Source: Apricaphanius iberus
Taxonomy: Eukaryota > Chordata > Actinopteri > Cyprinodontiformes > Aphaniidae
Length of the DNA stretch: 64,000 bases
Assembly: GCA_028564705.1 (NCBI GenBank)
Contig: JAPXFQ010001502.1
Span: 460,001 to 524,000 of the forward strand
Direction: 5' to 3'
Shown: piece by piece, positions 24,601 through 41,893 of the stretch
How the letters are laid out: each line of letters starts with the position of its first letter
Position numbering within the stretch: the stretch's first letter is position 1
Notes under the pieces: model-generated
Seen by the model: the letters and a program-made list of their open reading frames with translations, nothing else
Told to the model about the DNA's origin: nothing
Databases searched by the model: none
Program-made: the position numbers and the translations under genes

Positions 24601-27600
24601 GAAAAACAATTACAATTATTGGCATCTAATATATCCTGCAGATAAAAATGCATGAAGCAATTTTTGATTTGAGGCAGGATGTCTTTGCACGAGTCCTGGG
24701 ATATAAATATGGCAGAACACTCTTCAAAATGAGTGATGATTTATTTTAAGGCTTTTTACACATTTTTACAAGGAGAGGCAAATAATTGTTTGTATATATA
24801 CTAATGTGAAGCAGAGGTTTTCCTCTTGGATTTAGTTGAAAATGAAGAGAAAAACTATTCTTCTGTTCTCTGCAGTTTTTTCTATCCAGGTCAGCTTCAT
24901 GTTCCTCACCTTCGCCTTTTCCGCCAGGTCAGTCCTTCATAAAAACTCCTCTTATGCACCTCTGTTTTGTTTTGAAAAACTAATTAGTTGCTTAGCTAAA
25001 TATTTATCTAGTAAGCTAAATTGCCTTGCTAAACATTTAGCTCCAAAATAAATAGTTAGCTTTCAAATTGAATATCTAACTCCAAAACAAACATTTAGCC
25101 TGTCAACTAAACCATGTAGTCTACAAACTAAACAATTAGTTGCTTGGCTAAATATTTAGCTAACAAGCTAAACTGGCTTGCTAAATATGTAGCTCCTAAC
25201 TAAATACTTAGCCTATCAGCTAAACATGTAATCTACAAACTAAATAATTAGTTGGCCAGCTACATATTTAGCTAGCAAGCATAAATGGCTTGCTAATAAA
25301 AACTAAAACAAAATATTTAGCTCCAAATTAAACATTTAGTTCTACAAACTAGTCGGCAAGCTAAATTTTTTGTTTCATGTTAAATATTTAGCTAGCAAGC
25401 TTAACTGGGAAGTTAAATATTTAGCTAATATTCAAATTTATTCACAATAAGCTAGCTAGTTTAGCTTGCTAGGTCAATGATTAGTTTGAAAATGTGACAT
25501 TTATAAATGAAAAAATATTGATGTAAACATGACTTTGAAAAATAAGTCCTCATTTTTTTGTATCTTATTAAAAGGCTAAAGAACCCAGATTAACTTTGAT
25601 GGTGTAACTTCACAAAATTCCCCCAATGAGAGAGTCTTTCATATGTTTATGTCTTCATGATTGCAGCCAGCAGGGGGTAGCAGGCGGCGTCTAACCGTTT
25701 TAGGTGCGTTTTGTTTTGTATTTTCCTTCAGGTCTGGATCGGGGTTCAGTCCAGCCGACACAGTCGCCATCATGTTCTGCTCCACACACAAGTCTCTCAC
25801 TCTCGGTACGAAACCCTTCGTTCTGTCTGTTCTGCTGTCGGCTCTGCTGACATTTAACCTGAAGTTAATGGAACTAGATGTATGATGATTTATGTGTTTT
25901 CATGTTAATGCCATGGTTTAATTTGGGAGGAATCCAGGAATGCTTCATCAAATAGATGTATAATTGTGTTAAACGTGTGTTCGTTTAGATTTTATCACAT
26001 TAGCACCACTATTTTATTTGTTAAACCAACACAAAATGGATCATATCTGTGAAATGGGTTGAGCTCCTTTTAATCTGATACCCTGAAACAACATAAAATA
26101 CAGGATACAAGTTAAATTTCAGGACAAATTAATACTATATAACACCAACTGCAACATTTTATCATATGTATGTCTATCCCAGAAATTGAACTCTGTAAAA
26201 TAGCACAATATAGTCCCTTTAAAGCTGTGGGTGGAGGAAGCTGCACATCATCCCGGTGGGGAGATGGAGCTAAATCCAAGATAATCCTGAAAATAAATAT
26301 AACCAAAACCTGTGAGATCCAGGTGGGGGTTCGCCTTCCTGCAGAAGAGCCAACCCTAAACATACAGCCAGAGCTTTAGATCAAAGCGTATTCATGTGTT
26401 AGAATGGCCTACTCAAGGATTTCCCACCAGATCTGGAGATCTAGATGTGTACTGCTGGTGGAGAGATGACCCAACAGACACAACAGACTGTAAAAGAGGA
26501 AATTTGGTGAAACAATTGAGGGGGAGTGATTACTTTCCCACAGCTACTGTGTGTCGCTGGCAGTTCTGGTTTCACACTTTGGTCTTGCTTAGGGACGTTA
26601 TATTGGCTTCCACATTGGACCTGGGCCAATATCCCCAACCCAGATGCTCACATCGTTACACCATGAATTCTGTTTCTACATTTATTGTTTTTTTTAACAA
26701 CTTAAAACCCACAAACTGCTGCACCAGAGCGAGAAGCATCAGCTGTTGGTGTGTTTGTTCGTTCTCTCCAGGTATTCCCATGCTGAAGATCGTCTTCGAA
26801 GGATACGAGCACCTGTCTCTGATCTCCGTCCCGCTGCTCATCTACCACCCGGCTCAGATCCTGCTGGGCTCCCTCCTGGTGCCGACCATCCATGGCTGGA
26901 TGACGAGCCGACAGAAGGTAACCCGACTCGAACACACAAACCGCCTTGGACAAACCGCGGGTCGGCGAGGTGTTCGCCCAGTTGGTGGTTGTGTTCTGGT
27001 ACTAACCTCCTGACCTCTCGTCCTCTCCAACAGTCTAGTCTTTTGTTGAGATAGGGACGCGTTCCGACACCTCTGAGTGAGTAAAGACCGACGCCAAACT
27101 GACGATCCTCACCTTTTGCTTCATCACAGAGTGATTGTTCCTGATTCTCACCGTCGGATAATTTGTAATGATCCCTGACTGTGTCCTCAGCAGGCTGGCA
27201 GCTCGCTCTAACTTCCTTCAATCAGCAGGAGGCGCCGTTTAGCCAGGTTTAGGGAGGCGAACACCGCTGGAAACTTGTCTTAAAAAATCTGTCAATCATT
27301 AATCTTAACTTTTCACATTATAGTGTAACATAATAATCCTTCATTTGGCCCTGAGTGAGAAAACTAGCATTTATTTCTGCTATATTGACAACAGAAACAG
27401 ATTAGAAAGTAATGTACCCAAACACTGGACAAAATTAAATCATGAATTAGTAGGGTTGTGATGGTTGGTTTAACTCTGAGATGCATATTTAGTTTAAAGC
27501 TAAATATTTTGATGGCTTACTAGCTAATTATTTAGTTTGAAACCCTTTTTTTTTGTTTGTCAACTAAATATTTAGCTTAATTAATAAAGATTTGGGTATA

Positions 27601-29112
27601 AACTGTAAAATTCCTAAATTACTGCATAACATGGTTAAAAACGAGCTCCCGTTTTCTTCTCTTTTGTTCTGTAATTCATAATTCAACAAAAGAGGCCAGT
27701 TATCACTTCACAAAGGGCCAGATTGTCTTTATATAATATTAAAATCTTTCTGTCCAAATTATTTAAATGTGACCAAAAAAAAAGCTAAACAGATAATCTA
27801 AAAAAAATATATTTTTTACTGCGCTTTGAATTAAAATTAAAAATCGTATGGAAGCATATATGTTAAATAAATTAAAATGGATTAGCAAGAATGCTTTTTT
27901 TCATTTTTAAAATCTAGCTGCTATTTTTCACTGTTAAATAAAATTGAAAAAGAAATTATCCAAAATGCATTTTCATTTTTTTAATTCACCATTGCTCATT
28001 CTGTAACTTAATTAAAATGAAAAAGAAAAGGAAATTTAAGATTTAGTGGTCAAATAAATCGCCCCAGCAAAAGTGTTAAATAATCCAATTTGAAATGTCA
28101 AAACTCAGTATTTGCAGAGATGCTTTTCCATTTTCTCACCACAAATGCCGTTTTTTGACTCATAAATGGAATTAAAAAGAAAACATGTAAAACTGCTTTA
28201 TCATTTTCAAGTTCAGCATTGCTCATTCTGTAATGTTACTAAAGAGAAGAAATAAAAAGAAAAGGCTGTTCCTTTGTCGTTTTCATGCCCGCCCTGCAAA
28301 AACTGTGACTTAATTCAAATGGATTGGAAATCCCGTACGGCGCATGAGAACGACGTCATGGTTTGTTCTCCAAAAATCGATGAAGGCGGAAAAAGTCATC
28401 TTCGGGGGTCTTGTTAACAGATGAAAACGAAACAGAGAGCCTTTTTTTTTCTCTTTTTAATAAAGTTACAGAATGATCAACTCTGAATTGGAAAATGAAA
28501 AAGCAGTTTTACACGTTTTCTTTTTAATTTCATTAATGAGTCAAAAACGGCGCATTTGTAGCCAGAAAATGGAAAAGGCATTTCTGCAAATGCATTTTAA
28601 TTTCCATTTGTTACATTTCAAATGGAATTTCGCAACACTTTCGCTGGGGTGTCATTTGAAAACTAAATCTTTAATTTCCTTTTCTTAATTTTAATTGAGT
28701 TACAGAATGAAATGAAAAGCATTTGGGATTTTTTTCTTTTTAATTTTATTCATAAGTCAAAAATAGCAGCTAGATTTTGAAAACTAAAAAGTTTCCCTTT
28801 TTTTAGTTTGATTTATTTTACACATATACTTCCGTGTAAATGAGCTGTAAGAGTAAAGGTGTGGTAGCTCCCCCTGCTGGTAGTAAGGGAGTATTCCCTT
28901 GCTGGGGTCACTGCTGTTGCTCTATTTGGTGGTGGGAAATTCCCAGCTCTGCTTCGCTTCCTCCTTTTTTTATCAAACTGTCAATAAAAGCACAATTAAC
29001 TGAAAACTTTTCCTGTTTCACAAGCGTCAAGAATTTGCTGCAATATTTGTGTTTGAGACTTTGTTGTTTCTTTTTATAGGGGATCAAGTTATCAAAACTG
29101 CAGCCCATCTGA
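15642..29112 (+). CDS. slc10a7: Solute carrier family 10 member 7 (twelve coding exons)
   Basis: SLC10A7 is an atypical SLC10 (bile acid/sodium symporter fold) protein of the Golgi and plasma membrane, linked in vertebrates to glycosylation, skeletal development and control of calcium entry. Exons: 15642-15741, 18998-19080, 19183-19319, 23504-23579, 23674-23712, 23797-23832, 24175-24258, 24356-24521, 24876-24927, 25732-25805, 26772-26917 and 29080-29112. All joins are GT-AG with matching phases; the total is 1026 nt (341 aa), and human is 340 aa. Landmarks are [13 protein letters not shown] at the start, [18 protein letters not shown] in the core, [12 protein letters not shown], and [18 protein letters not shown]. 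About ten hydrophobic helices are visible. The last exon encodes [10 protein letters not shown], like the mammalian GVKLT... tail. Exons 5 and 6 are only 39 and 36 nt. An alternative last exon may exist at 27034-27054. Confidence 0.96.
17165..17350. repeat. Second copy of the X-box-bearing repeat
   Basis: This is an inverted relative of 13265-13590, lying in SLC10A7 intron 1. It contains GTAACCATAGCAAC at 17182-17195, which also fits the RFX X-box consensus. The rest of intron 1 up to 17660 holds no exon-like frame. Confidence 0.45.
17668..18055. mobile_element. Non-autonomous DNA transposon remnant
   Basis: The left end CTGCATCCGAATACT and right end (minus strand CTGCATGCGAATACC) are inverted repeats of about 15 bp enclosing roughly 390 bp. 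The interior contains CTACTAGTAG-like palindromic words and TACTGCGTTGCA. No transposase is present. Its superfamily is uncertain. Confidence 0.5.
18228..18540. mobile_element. Degraded hAT-like repeat (ATCGGTA-rich)
   Basis: It opens TAGGGATGCACTGATAC and contains repeated GGTATCGG/CCGATAC words on both strands, as in fish hAT MITEs. The far terminus is not clear. Confidence 0.35.
18857..18881. repeat. (TA)n microsatellite
   Basis: A short pure TA tract about 115 bp before SLC10A7 exon 2. Confidence 0.9.
19320..22744 (+). other. Large SLC10A7 intron without recognisable genes
   Basis: This is the first 3.4 kb of SLC10A7 intron 3. It is AT-rich, and all open frames are short and unlike known proteins. 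I see no element with clear termini here. Confidence 0.5.
22745..23137 (+). mobile_element. L2/Maui-like LINE 3'-end fragment
   Basis: The text closely parallels the 3' UTR at 43140-43515, including ACCCCCAGACGGTCGT, CCGGAGGTTTCTTCC and the terminal GTGAATTGAATTGA. Only the 3' UTR is present, as expected for a 5'-truncated LINE insertion. It lies in SLC10A7 intron 3. Confidence 0.8.
24985..25470. repeat. Array of AAATATTTAGCTAGCAAGCTAA-like units
   Basis: Variants of CTAAATATTTAGCTAGCAAG recur roughly every 40-50 bp, many palindromic (AGCTAGCT, GCTAGC). This is a diverged tandem array in SLC10A7 intron 9, of the same motif family as 985-1312. Confidence 0.65.
26080..26222 (-). repeat. End fragment of the TTAAAGGGACTATAT repeat family
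   Basis: On the minus strand this reads AAAGGGACTATATTGTGCTA and continues in parallel with 57978-58115 for about 130 bp. It is a fragment of the element described at 57976-58863. Confidence 0.55.
27034..27054 (+). CDS. slc10a7: Candidate alternative SLC10A7 terminal exon
   Basis: A CTCTCCAACAG acceptor 116 bp after exon 11 is followed by 21 nt encoding SSLLLR and TAG, in phase 0 with exon 11. It would give a 337-aa protein. The sequence does not resemble the mammalian SLC10A7 tail, unlike the exon at 29080-29112. It may therefore be a minor alternative end or a chance match. Confidence 0.3.
   Translation, partial: SSLLLR
27478..27605. repeat. Short array of TAAATATTTAG motifs
   Basis: Third cluster of the motif seen at 985-1312 and 24985-25470, here in the last SLC10A7 intron. 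Confidence 0.5.
27847..28837. repeat. ~1-kb fold-back palindrome in SLC10A7 last intron
   Basis: The left arm (about 27847-28287) and right arm (about 28420-28837) are imperfect reverse complements over roughly 400-440 bp, with a spacer of about 130 bp. Each arm itself contains two diverged tandem subunits marked by CATTCTGTAA followed by AAAAGAAAAGG, about 220 bp apart. The interior has no transposase. It looks like a fold-back DNA element; no target duplication was identified. Confidence 0.75.
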
Positions 29113-29800
29113 TGGGGCTCTGGGCGGCGGAAGGATATGGCCGTCAAAAAGTGCCTTTTTACGACCAACAACAACTGGGACCTCACCGTGGCAGAGCGGG
29201 ATTCAGTGCTTGCCGATTTCTATTTTCTACAATAACAGAAAAAAAACCTCATATTTGCATCATTTATATTGTTTTATATTTAAATGAAATGGGTTTTATT
29301 TTTTTATATCTTGAGCTAAAATAGTCAAAGGTCTATTTTGTGAAACCAAATGGGGGAAGTTTCGGGGACCAGTCTTTTCTTATTTTATTTTTTTTCTACT
29401 TTTGTTCTTCCAACTGTTACTGCCAGAAATTGTAAATGTTTTTCTCTAAATTAATGCTGGATTGTTACATTTAATACACAAATTATCAAAGGGTTTGTAT
29501 TCTTGACGCTTTTTTCGTTTGTTTTATATGCCAGAAGCAGTGTATGTGTTGTACAGAAAGGGGGCATTGTTACGCTAATCACTGATATGTCTGAAATGAT
29601 AAAACTGCAACTGGAAAAAAACTTTTGTTTTTAGCTTAATATGCCACAGTGCCTTTTTTTGGACTTTAACTAGTTGGTTCTTTCTTGATTTGATCTAATA
29701 TGTAAACACCAATATAAGATAAAAAGAAGAGTCCAACCTGTGCCTAACTTTAAAAGACAAAAACTAAAACATTAAAATAGGCTGTGTTTATGTGAATGAT
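29113..29800 (+). other. Probable SLC10A7 3' UTR and downstream DNA
   Basis: This follows the conserved TGA at 29110-29112. An open frame continues across the terminal exon in another phase but matches nothing. Candidate ATTAAA poly(A) hexamers occur (for example about 29771). The UTR end cannot be fixed. Confidence 0.4.
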
Positions 29801-29814
29801 GGTCCAAAAAGGAA

Positions 29815-30240
29815 AAACATTTTTTTCTTCAAAATTGTCTTCGTAAGAATTGCAAAACCCGTCTTTTATGGAATCTTTCTTGTTTTTAAAAAAACTACTA
29901 AATACTTCTCTACGCCTTAGTAGCTCCTTCGTTTAAAACATAATTCCCTTAAAGTGGTCTTGGTGAGAATGGAATAATCTGCATCTGATGGTAACAAAAA
30001 AAACTAAATGTTTGTCTTTATGCAGATGATGCTCTAGTTCTTAAAACCATTTTCCAACTGCTGTTCATCAGAATTGAAGAATCTTCATCTGATATCTAAA
30101 ACAAAACGACTAAATACTATTCTTCATGCAGCTGATGGTCTATTCGTGCCTAAAACTATTTTCCCTCAAAGTGGTCTTAGCAAGATTGAAAGATCCTGCA
30201 TCTGATGTTTGTCTTTATGTAGCTGAAACTTTTTTGAAAC
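29815..30240. repeat. ~110-bp diverged tandem repeat
   Basis: About four units. Landmarks are AAAGTGGTCTT, AGAATCTTCATCTGAT-like text, ACTAAATACT and TTTATGCAGCTGATG. CCCTTAAAGTGG, its diverged partner and CCCTCAAAGTGG fall at about 29946, 30052 and 30164. No coding content. Confidence 0.6.
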
Positions 30241-30244
30241 TAGG

Positions 30245-33035
30245 GCTGGGTATCAATTAAAGTTTCAAGAATTTATTTGATTATGATTTTCAAGATTTGC
30301 TCTAAAATATCTTAATTCTATCTATTCAAACTTTATTTCTAAAGCACTTTTCAAACTACAAAGCTTCTCAAAGGGCTTTACAGATTATATGGTTGTAATG
30401 TAGTGGCGCCACACTAGGTCAGTAACCGTTTAAAAAGAAAAAACTATTAGTATTTCATAACTAAGCCTTAAAACGGTCTAATTTGTAAAAAGGGCAAACT
30501 GTTCTAGCTACACCGCTCTCGTAGAGCATGTAACCTCTGCAAACATTTTATTCATTAAAAACATTTTAACAAAAAAAAAATCCACCAAAAATATTAATAG
30601 GGGGGCTTAGGAATGTTTTAGTCCCTAAAATGGACCTAACGACATCAGCGCCAAATGTATAGCACACTTTCAACACAAGGTGGTTTACATGATTCTGTGG
30701 CAAATAAACCAAACATATGATAAAAGCATGGATAGTAAAAACACATAGTATGAAGATGATAAAACAGACATGAGAATCAATAAAAGAAAACATTTCACAT
30801 TGATTTAAAAACAGCAATTTAGGAAACGCATAAAAATAAATCGCATATCCGTCTTTTTCTGTGCAAATACGGCTTTCAGGTGGAGACCTCTAACCCAGAG
30901 AATGCACCAGTATCCACAACCAGTACAACTCAAAACGGGGTACAACACAAGAGTTTAGCGCAGGCCTCACAACTAAACTCAAGGCTTCTTTTTTTAGGCT
31001 AAAACTGTATCAGACTTAGTACCACATATGAAAGTGAGTGGGTCAGATTTGAAACGATCAGATTTGTGCTGTTTAGACTGCCATAATAAATTCATTGATT
31101 GGATAATATGCACTAAAATCTAATGGCTGAGCACTAATTAGAAAGCCTCCTGACAGTAGAATATGCATAAAACTCCACCACACATTTACTGTACCGCGCA
31201 ATAAAAAATGCTGTACCCCATAATTTAGTGGTTAAAAAAACACGTTAATATACATCTGGATTTTTTATACCAATGGATTGCTGTACATGTGCCACATTTG
31301 TAGCCTTCATCTGTTTGGGCTGCCTCTGTTTGTTCTGTTACAGACTAAGTGCCCTTATTGATTTAGCAACACAGAAGCAGCAGCATATACGTCTTAACCG
31401 TATGTCTGTGTGATTTACAGCAACTATTGGTGAGTTATTTGTCAAGCAGAAACATAACTGTTTCCAGGAACTGCAACTTATCCAGTTAATGATGCTGGAC
31501 TTTTATTATTTTAAAGTAAACTTCACATGGATGGGAATCAAAGCAGATGCTTTTCACTGTTTTTATTATACTGCCACATGGTCACATAGTCCCAAAGCAA
31601 TGCGGGATGTTGGGCACTAGCACCTGGTGTTTGGGTTTTCTCCACCTTTTCAAGATGAAATGTTCATAATGAGCATTTTGTTTGTGCTCTGGGACAAATA
31701 CATTTGAGAGTTATTCCTTTTATTTGCTGGTTAGAAAACAAATTGGCAGCAAATTCGATTGGCAGCTCATTAATTTTACTGACCTGTCATTTTCCGGGAC
31801 AGATGGTGCCTCTGACACATCATTTGGAAGGAGTAGCATTAGCTAATAGAAGCCTGTGAAAAATCTGTGGGGTTATTTTATGAGACTTTGACATGCTGTT
31901 AGGCCATTTAAAAAACATTGCTGTCTAATGTAAAGGCTCAGACTGCTGGAGAAGACTTTATATCACTGAAAATCTGCTATTGTTACATTTACATTTGCAC
32001 AGTTATAAATAAAACTGGTGCAGAAGAGGATCAGACCTAAACATCTTTATACAAATACAGTTCATATAAAAATGGTACCTCTATGCCTAGGCATACACCA
32101 AAGTTCTAGCTTGGAAATAACAAATATCCAGTTATTTTACCATGTTTTAGTCCTAGTTTCGCCATTTTAGATATTGATGGTATCATTCGTTTGATCTATT
32201 AAACTAAACTAGCATTCTTGAAAAAGGAAGAAAGAAAAGACTTAATATTTTCAAGGAAACTGTGCATTTCTTGAATTTTGTCCACCATACTGATGCTTCC
32301 TAAACGTGTTGTTACAACGATCTAATAATTCGGCTAACGAACAGAATACTAACAATGAGCATTTCTGTTCTACAGTTTAGGAAAAACAATACATTCATAC
32401 GCAGGGCATATATAAATCTAACTTTATTTTCAATCTACCAAGAAGTTTCTGTTTGGAAAGGAACAGAAAATTATTTACAAAAATCTATGTAAAAATCTTT
32501 TTGGAGTATATTATTATACCAAAATAGCTTCCAAGTTGAACCTGATAAAGAAATAATAATCTAGCCTATATTGGCTAATCGCTGCTGTTGACCCAAAGCG
32601 AAAAACCCGTTTTGACTAATCTGGATAATGAACCTAATCGGAAACTCAGCATTCCTCTTCAGCCTGGATCAAATTGTACATTTTCAGCCATAGCAAAAGA
32701 CTGCTTCATTACACACTTTGCAAACTCTAGAGAGGCAGTGAGTCAAACTGAATGACCTCTCAAGAACTGCGCGCCATTGTTGTGAGCATACGTCACGAAA
32801 CGCAAACGTCAATGAAAACCTAACAAATACCCTGGATGCCAGCAATAAAATGTCATGTTCACCATCTTTGCTGCCAAAGTTTTTTTTAAAAAGTATTATT
32901 TTTGTTTCTCAGTGTAGCCTCTATTGTTGTCACATTGTACTCTTGCCACTAGCGTTCTGCATCAGTCCCTGGTTGCATTATCACTGCAGGCCAGATGTTC
33001 TGACTCTGCTTGAGTACTGCTCAATGCAAGCGTTC
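30245..33035. other. Intergenic spacer SLC10A7-REELD1
   Basis: Some 2.8 kb of AT-rich DNA with short non-homologous frames. A reverse-oriented LINE-tail-like stretch (about 30640-30700) is the only repeat I recognise. No exon or RNA gene was found. Confidence 0.5.
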
Positions 33036-33037
33036 TT

Positions 33038-34273
33038 AATAGGAGGATGTTTTTGTGACGTCAATGTTTATGTTTTCTTGCAATACATCGTGGTAGCGGG
33101 CGGCAGGAAACAGCGTATTTTGCCTATAATCTGATTGATTTTGCACGTTTGGAGGAGGATTTAGCGGCGCAGATGATTCAATCCTGCTGTGTGGTTGACT
33201 GTTCTTCCTGCTGGGGGCGTGATAAAGTTTTTTTCAAAAAACGAAAGATATTGCAGGCGATCAGGAAATTAAACCTGGATGCTCAAAAGAAAGCCTTGAT
33301 TCCTGCAGCAGCTGACAGAGTTTATGAGGATCTCTGTGTTCATGGTAAGTCCTTGTGATCATTTGTCATTGAGATTATGTTTATGTAAAAAAACGTGAGG
33401 TTTGCGTATTTTAAAATCCTCTGCGTTATATTGTTTTAGCGTTCTGATTCAGATGTCCCAAATCGCGATCAGCACCCTGTCTATGCCCGCTGCTGTTCAT
33501 GCAGCAGCTGTAAATCCGATCCAGAGAGCTGCTTCTAATTTATTTAATAATTAAACCCGCTACGGCATGTTTCTACAAGACTGGATTTAAAAAAATACCT
33601 AAGTGCTGATATTTAGTTTTTTTGCCAGAGACCAGGCGCCACTGTATTACTCAAGCCACGTACGACAACATAACTTGTACAACAAGTATATCCAGTACTA
33701 TATATCCAAAAATACATAGATACATATATAAATAAGGACGGTGATCAGTGAGGACTTACCCAGCTTTGCAGTCGCGTTGAGGATTTCTCCGTTCGACAAT
33801 CACCCCGAGTTGTTGCAAATCACGCTGTGTTTCTGCTTGTCTGACCTCCACTTTATCACAAACACGGCTTTCTGTTTCACAGAGATCAGCCTAACTTTGC
33901 TTGAAACAGTATAATCTCAGGCCTCCAGACTTTTGGAAGCTGTAGACATTTTCGTGAGTGAAGGGTCGACTTTAGGAGTATAAATAAATGTTTCCTTAGC
34001 AGTTCTGTGGCCAGAACACCGGCGAATCAAACTAACATCTTTCACATATCTAAAAGAAGCTTTAAATAACTTCTATATCACCGTCAATAGAGATTTTAAG
34101 CTTCTCTCTAAAGGTCTCCCAGTTTTCAGCTGTTAAAATGGTTATATATCGGGGATTTCGCCCGCTAACTCTCTTGGAAGTATTCGTTGCTTCTCTATAG
34201 CCGCTGTTCATATGTTTTCTGCCACCCAACCACTCACGCATGAGCAAAAAATGTCAACAAAGATCCTCCTATA
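33038..34273 (+). mobile_element. Decayed DNA transposon with a THAP-like exon
   Basis: Inverted ends read ATAGGAGGAT on both strands. Subterminal text also matches in reverse (GTGGTAGCGGGCGGCAG against GTGGTTGGGTGGCAG). The plus-strand frame at 33149-33358 has CCVVDCSSCWGRDKVFF and, near its end, RVYEDLCVHG, which reads like a THAP zinc finger whose second Cys and His are lost. The frame ends in a consensus donor (ATGGTAAGT). THAP domains head the transposases of P-like elements, so I infer a P-like relic. No catalytic domain is visible. Confidence 0.5.
33173..33351 (+). pseudogene. THAP-like zinc-finger exon, degenerate
   Basis: The reading starts MIQSCCVVDC, a THAP-like N-terminus with paired cysteines. 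The distal C-x2-H pair expected in a C2CH finger appears as Y-x2-L in RVYEDL, and the conserved Trp and AVPTF-type motif are not seen. An exon boundary follows VHG. It is most likely the first exon of a dead transposase. Confidence 0.4.
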
Positions 34274-34856
34274 TGCTGTCGGAGGGTCCGCAAATTTGGA
34301 TGGCCAGAGACAGTCAAGCACGCAATTTTTTTTGTCTATTCAAGTCAAAAGATTTGTCTACGATAGCCCGAGAAAGACATTTTCTATATCTATAGATGAA
34401 TCAGTGATGCCACATAAACTACCCCGTCAATAAACAATGTGTGAAGACATTGTTTAAAAGAACATATGAAGTAAACCTACTCTCTCAAAGATCCGATGTC
34501 TTAGAGAACCTATTTGTAATTATATTTATTATCAATATGGTTTCACATGCAGTTATATTCAGGAAACAGCAAAAGCACCTACATATAGAGCCTATACCAT
34601 CATGTCAACAGAAACACAAGAATGCCATATTTACAATTAAAATAAAAATTAAAACAACATTTATGTTCATACAACATTCAGTTCAGTTGACTTACAAAAA
34701 GACGTCTTAGGTACAGAAGTTCTGGAACAGGATATCTGAAGACCCAATAAACCAACAATGTTACCTACACAATAATATTTGTTAGGTTTAAAGCAGCATT
34801 TGTCTCTCAGATGTTTGTACCTATCTATCTTTTCCTTATCTATCATCTGTCTTATT

Positions 34857-40943
<6,087 letters not shown>

Positions 40944-41559
40944 TAAATCTGCACACAAAAAAAGTAGATTTCCTTTGGTCAAACCCAAACAATATACAAA
41001 AAATATAATGATGTAACTATCTTTAAATGCAGAGGCTAGATCAGGTATTTATACCATCTCAATATGATATTATTGGCAATTCTCTAAGAGAATGTTGAAA
41101 AGGTATAATAAAACAATACATTTCTGTAAAGTATTTAGAGCAATTTTTATTTTTGGTTCAAAAGTCAACAAAATGTAATATACAAAACCTTTAAAAAACG
41201 CAATAATTTTCTAGATTTCTTTTCCCTCCAGCATAAAACTGAATTAGAAACAAATATAGCTTAGGTAGTGGGATATTCCAGCCTGAATAATTGCTACACT
41301 CAAAATAACACCAGCAGTTACCAGGGTTAGAGACTTTCAACTGTTGTTTTTCTTTATTTTATTTTCAACATAATTAAATATTAATTGATGTTTTAATCGA
41401 TTAATGGAAAACGAGTCCAGACACAACACATGAAAATCGGAAGCTTTGTTAAGAAACGGATTTGCTTACTTGAAAAAACAGACAGTTAAAGTGGAAGAAG
41501 CTAAAACGCTGCATTTTTTATCCTTCTCTAAATATGAAAAATATTTAAGCGATAGAAAC

Positions 41560-41640
41560 GGGATCATCCTCACCTTTATGGGGTTGAATTTGTGGCAGAT
41601 CTTCCCTCCAGCTCAGACGTGTTGACTTTGAAAAAGAGGG
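41560..41640 (-). other. Candidate 5' non-coding exon of REELD1
   Basis: On the minus strand, CATAAAG is followed by GTGAGG, a strong donor (last exon base 41574), about 630 bp upstream of the acceptor that precedes the REELD1 start codon. The exon's 5' limit and a promoter could not be identified. This rests on the splice motif alone. Confidence 0.25.
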
Positions 41641-41893
41641 TCTGATCCAACCTGAGACTTGTGTCAACAAGGAGGATTTGAGGATTTGTCAGAACTCAGT
41701 GGAGGGGGGCACATAGAACCAGAACCAGTAGAAATGTAGATTGTATCTAAAAGCTATTCTGTTTAATCCTTCCTATAAAGCGTAGAGATAAGTCCTATAG
41801 TGATAAAGCAGTTATTGTCCCAAATTTCCCGGAAAATACATACAGATGCAGCCAGAGCTGTAATTAAATTGTTTAGATCAACACACATTCATA

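Noticed and set aside
26396..27013. A 205-codon plus-strand open frame
   Set aside because: It is SLC10A7 exon 11 read together with the preceding and following intron DNA; only 26772-26917 is coding.
33149..33358. A host THAP-domain gene
   Set aside because: Zinc ligands are lost, no downstream exons were found, and inverted repeats bound the region; a dead transposon is simpler.
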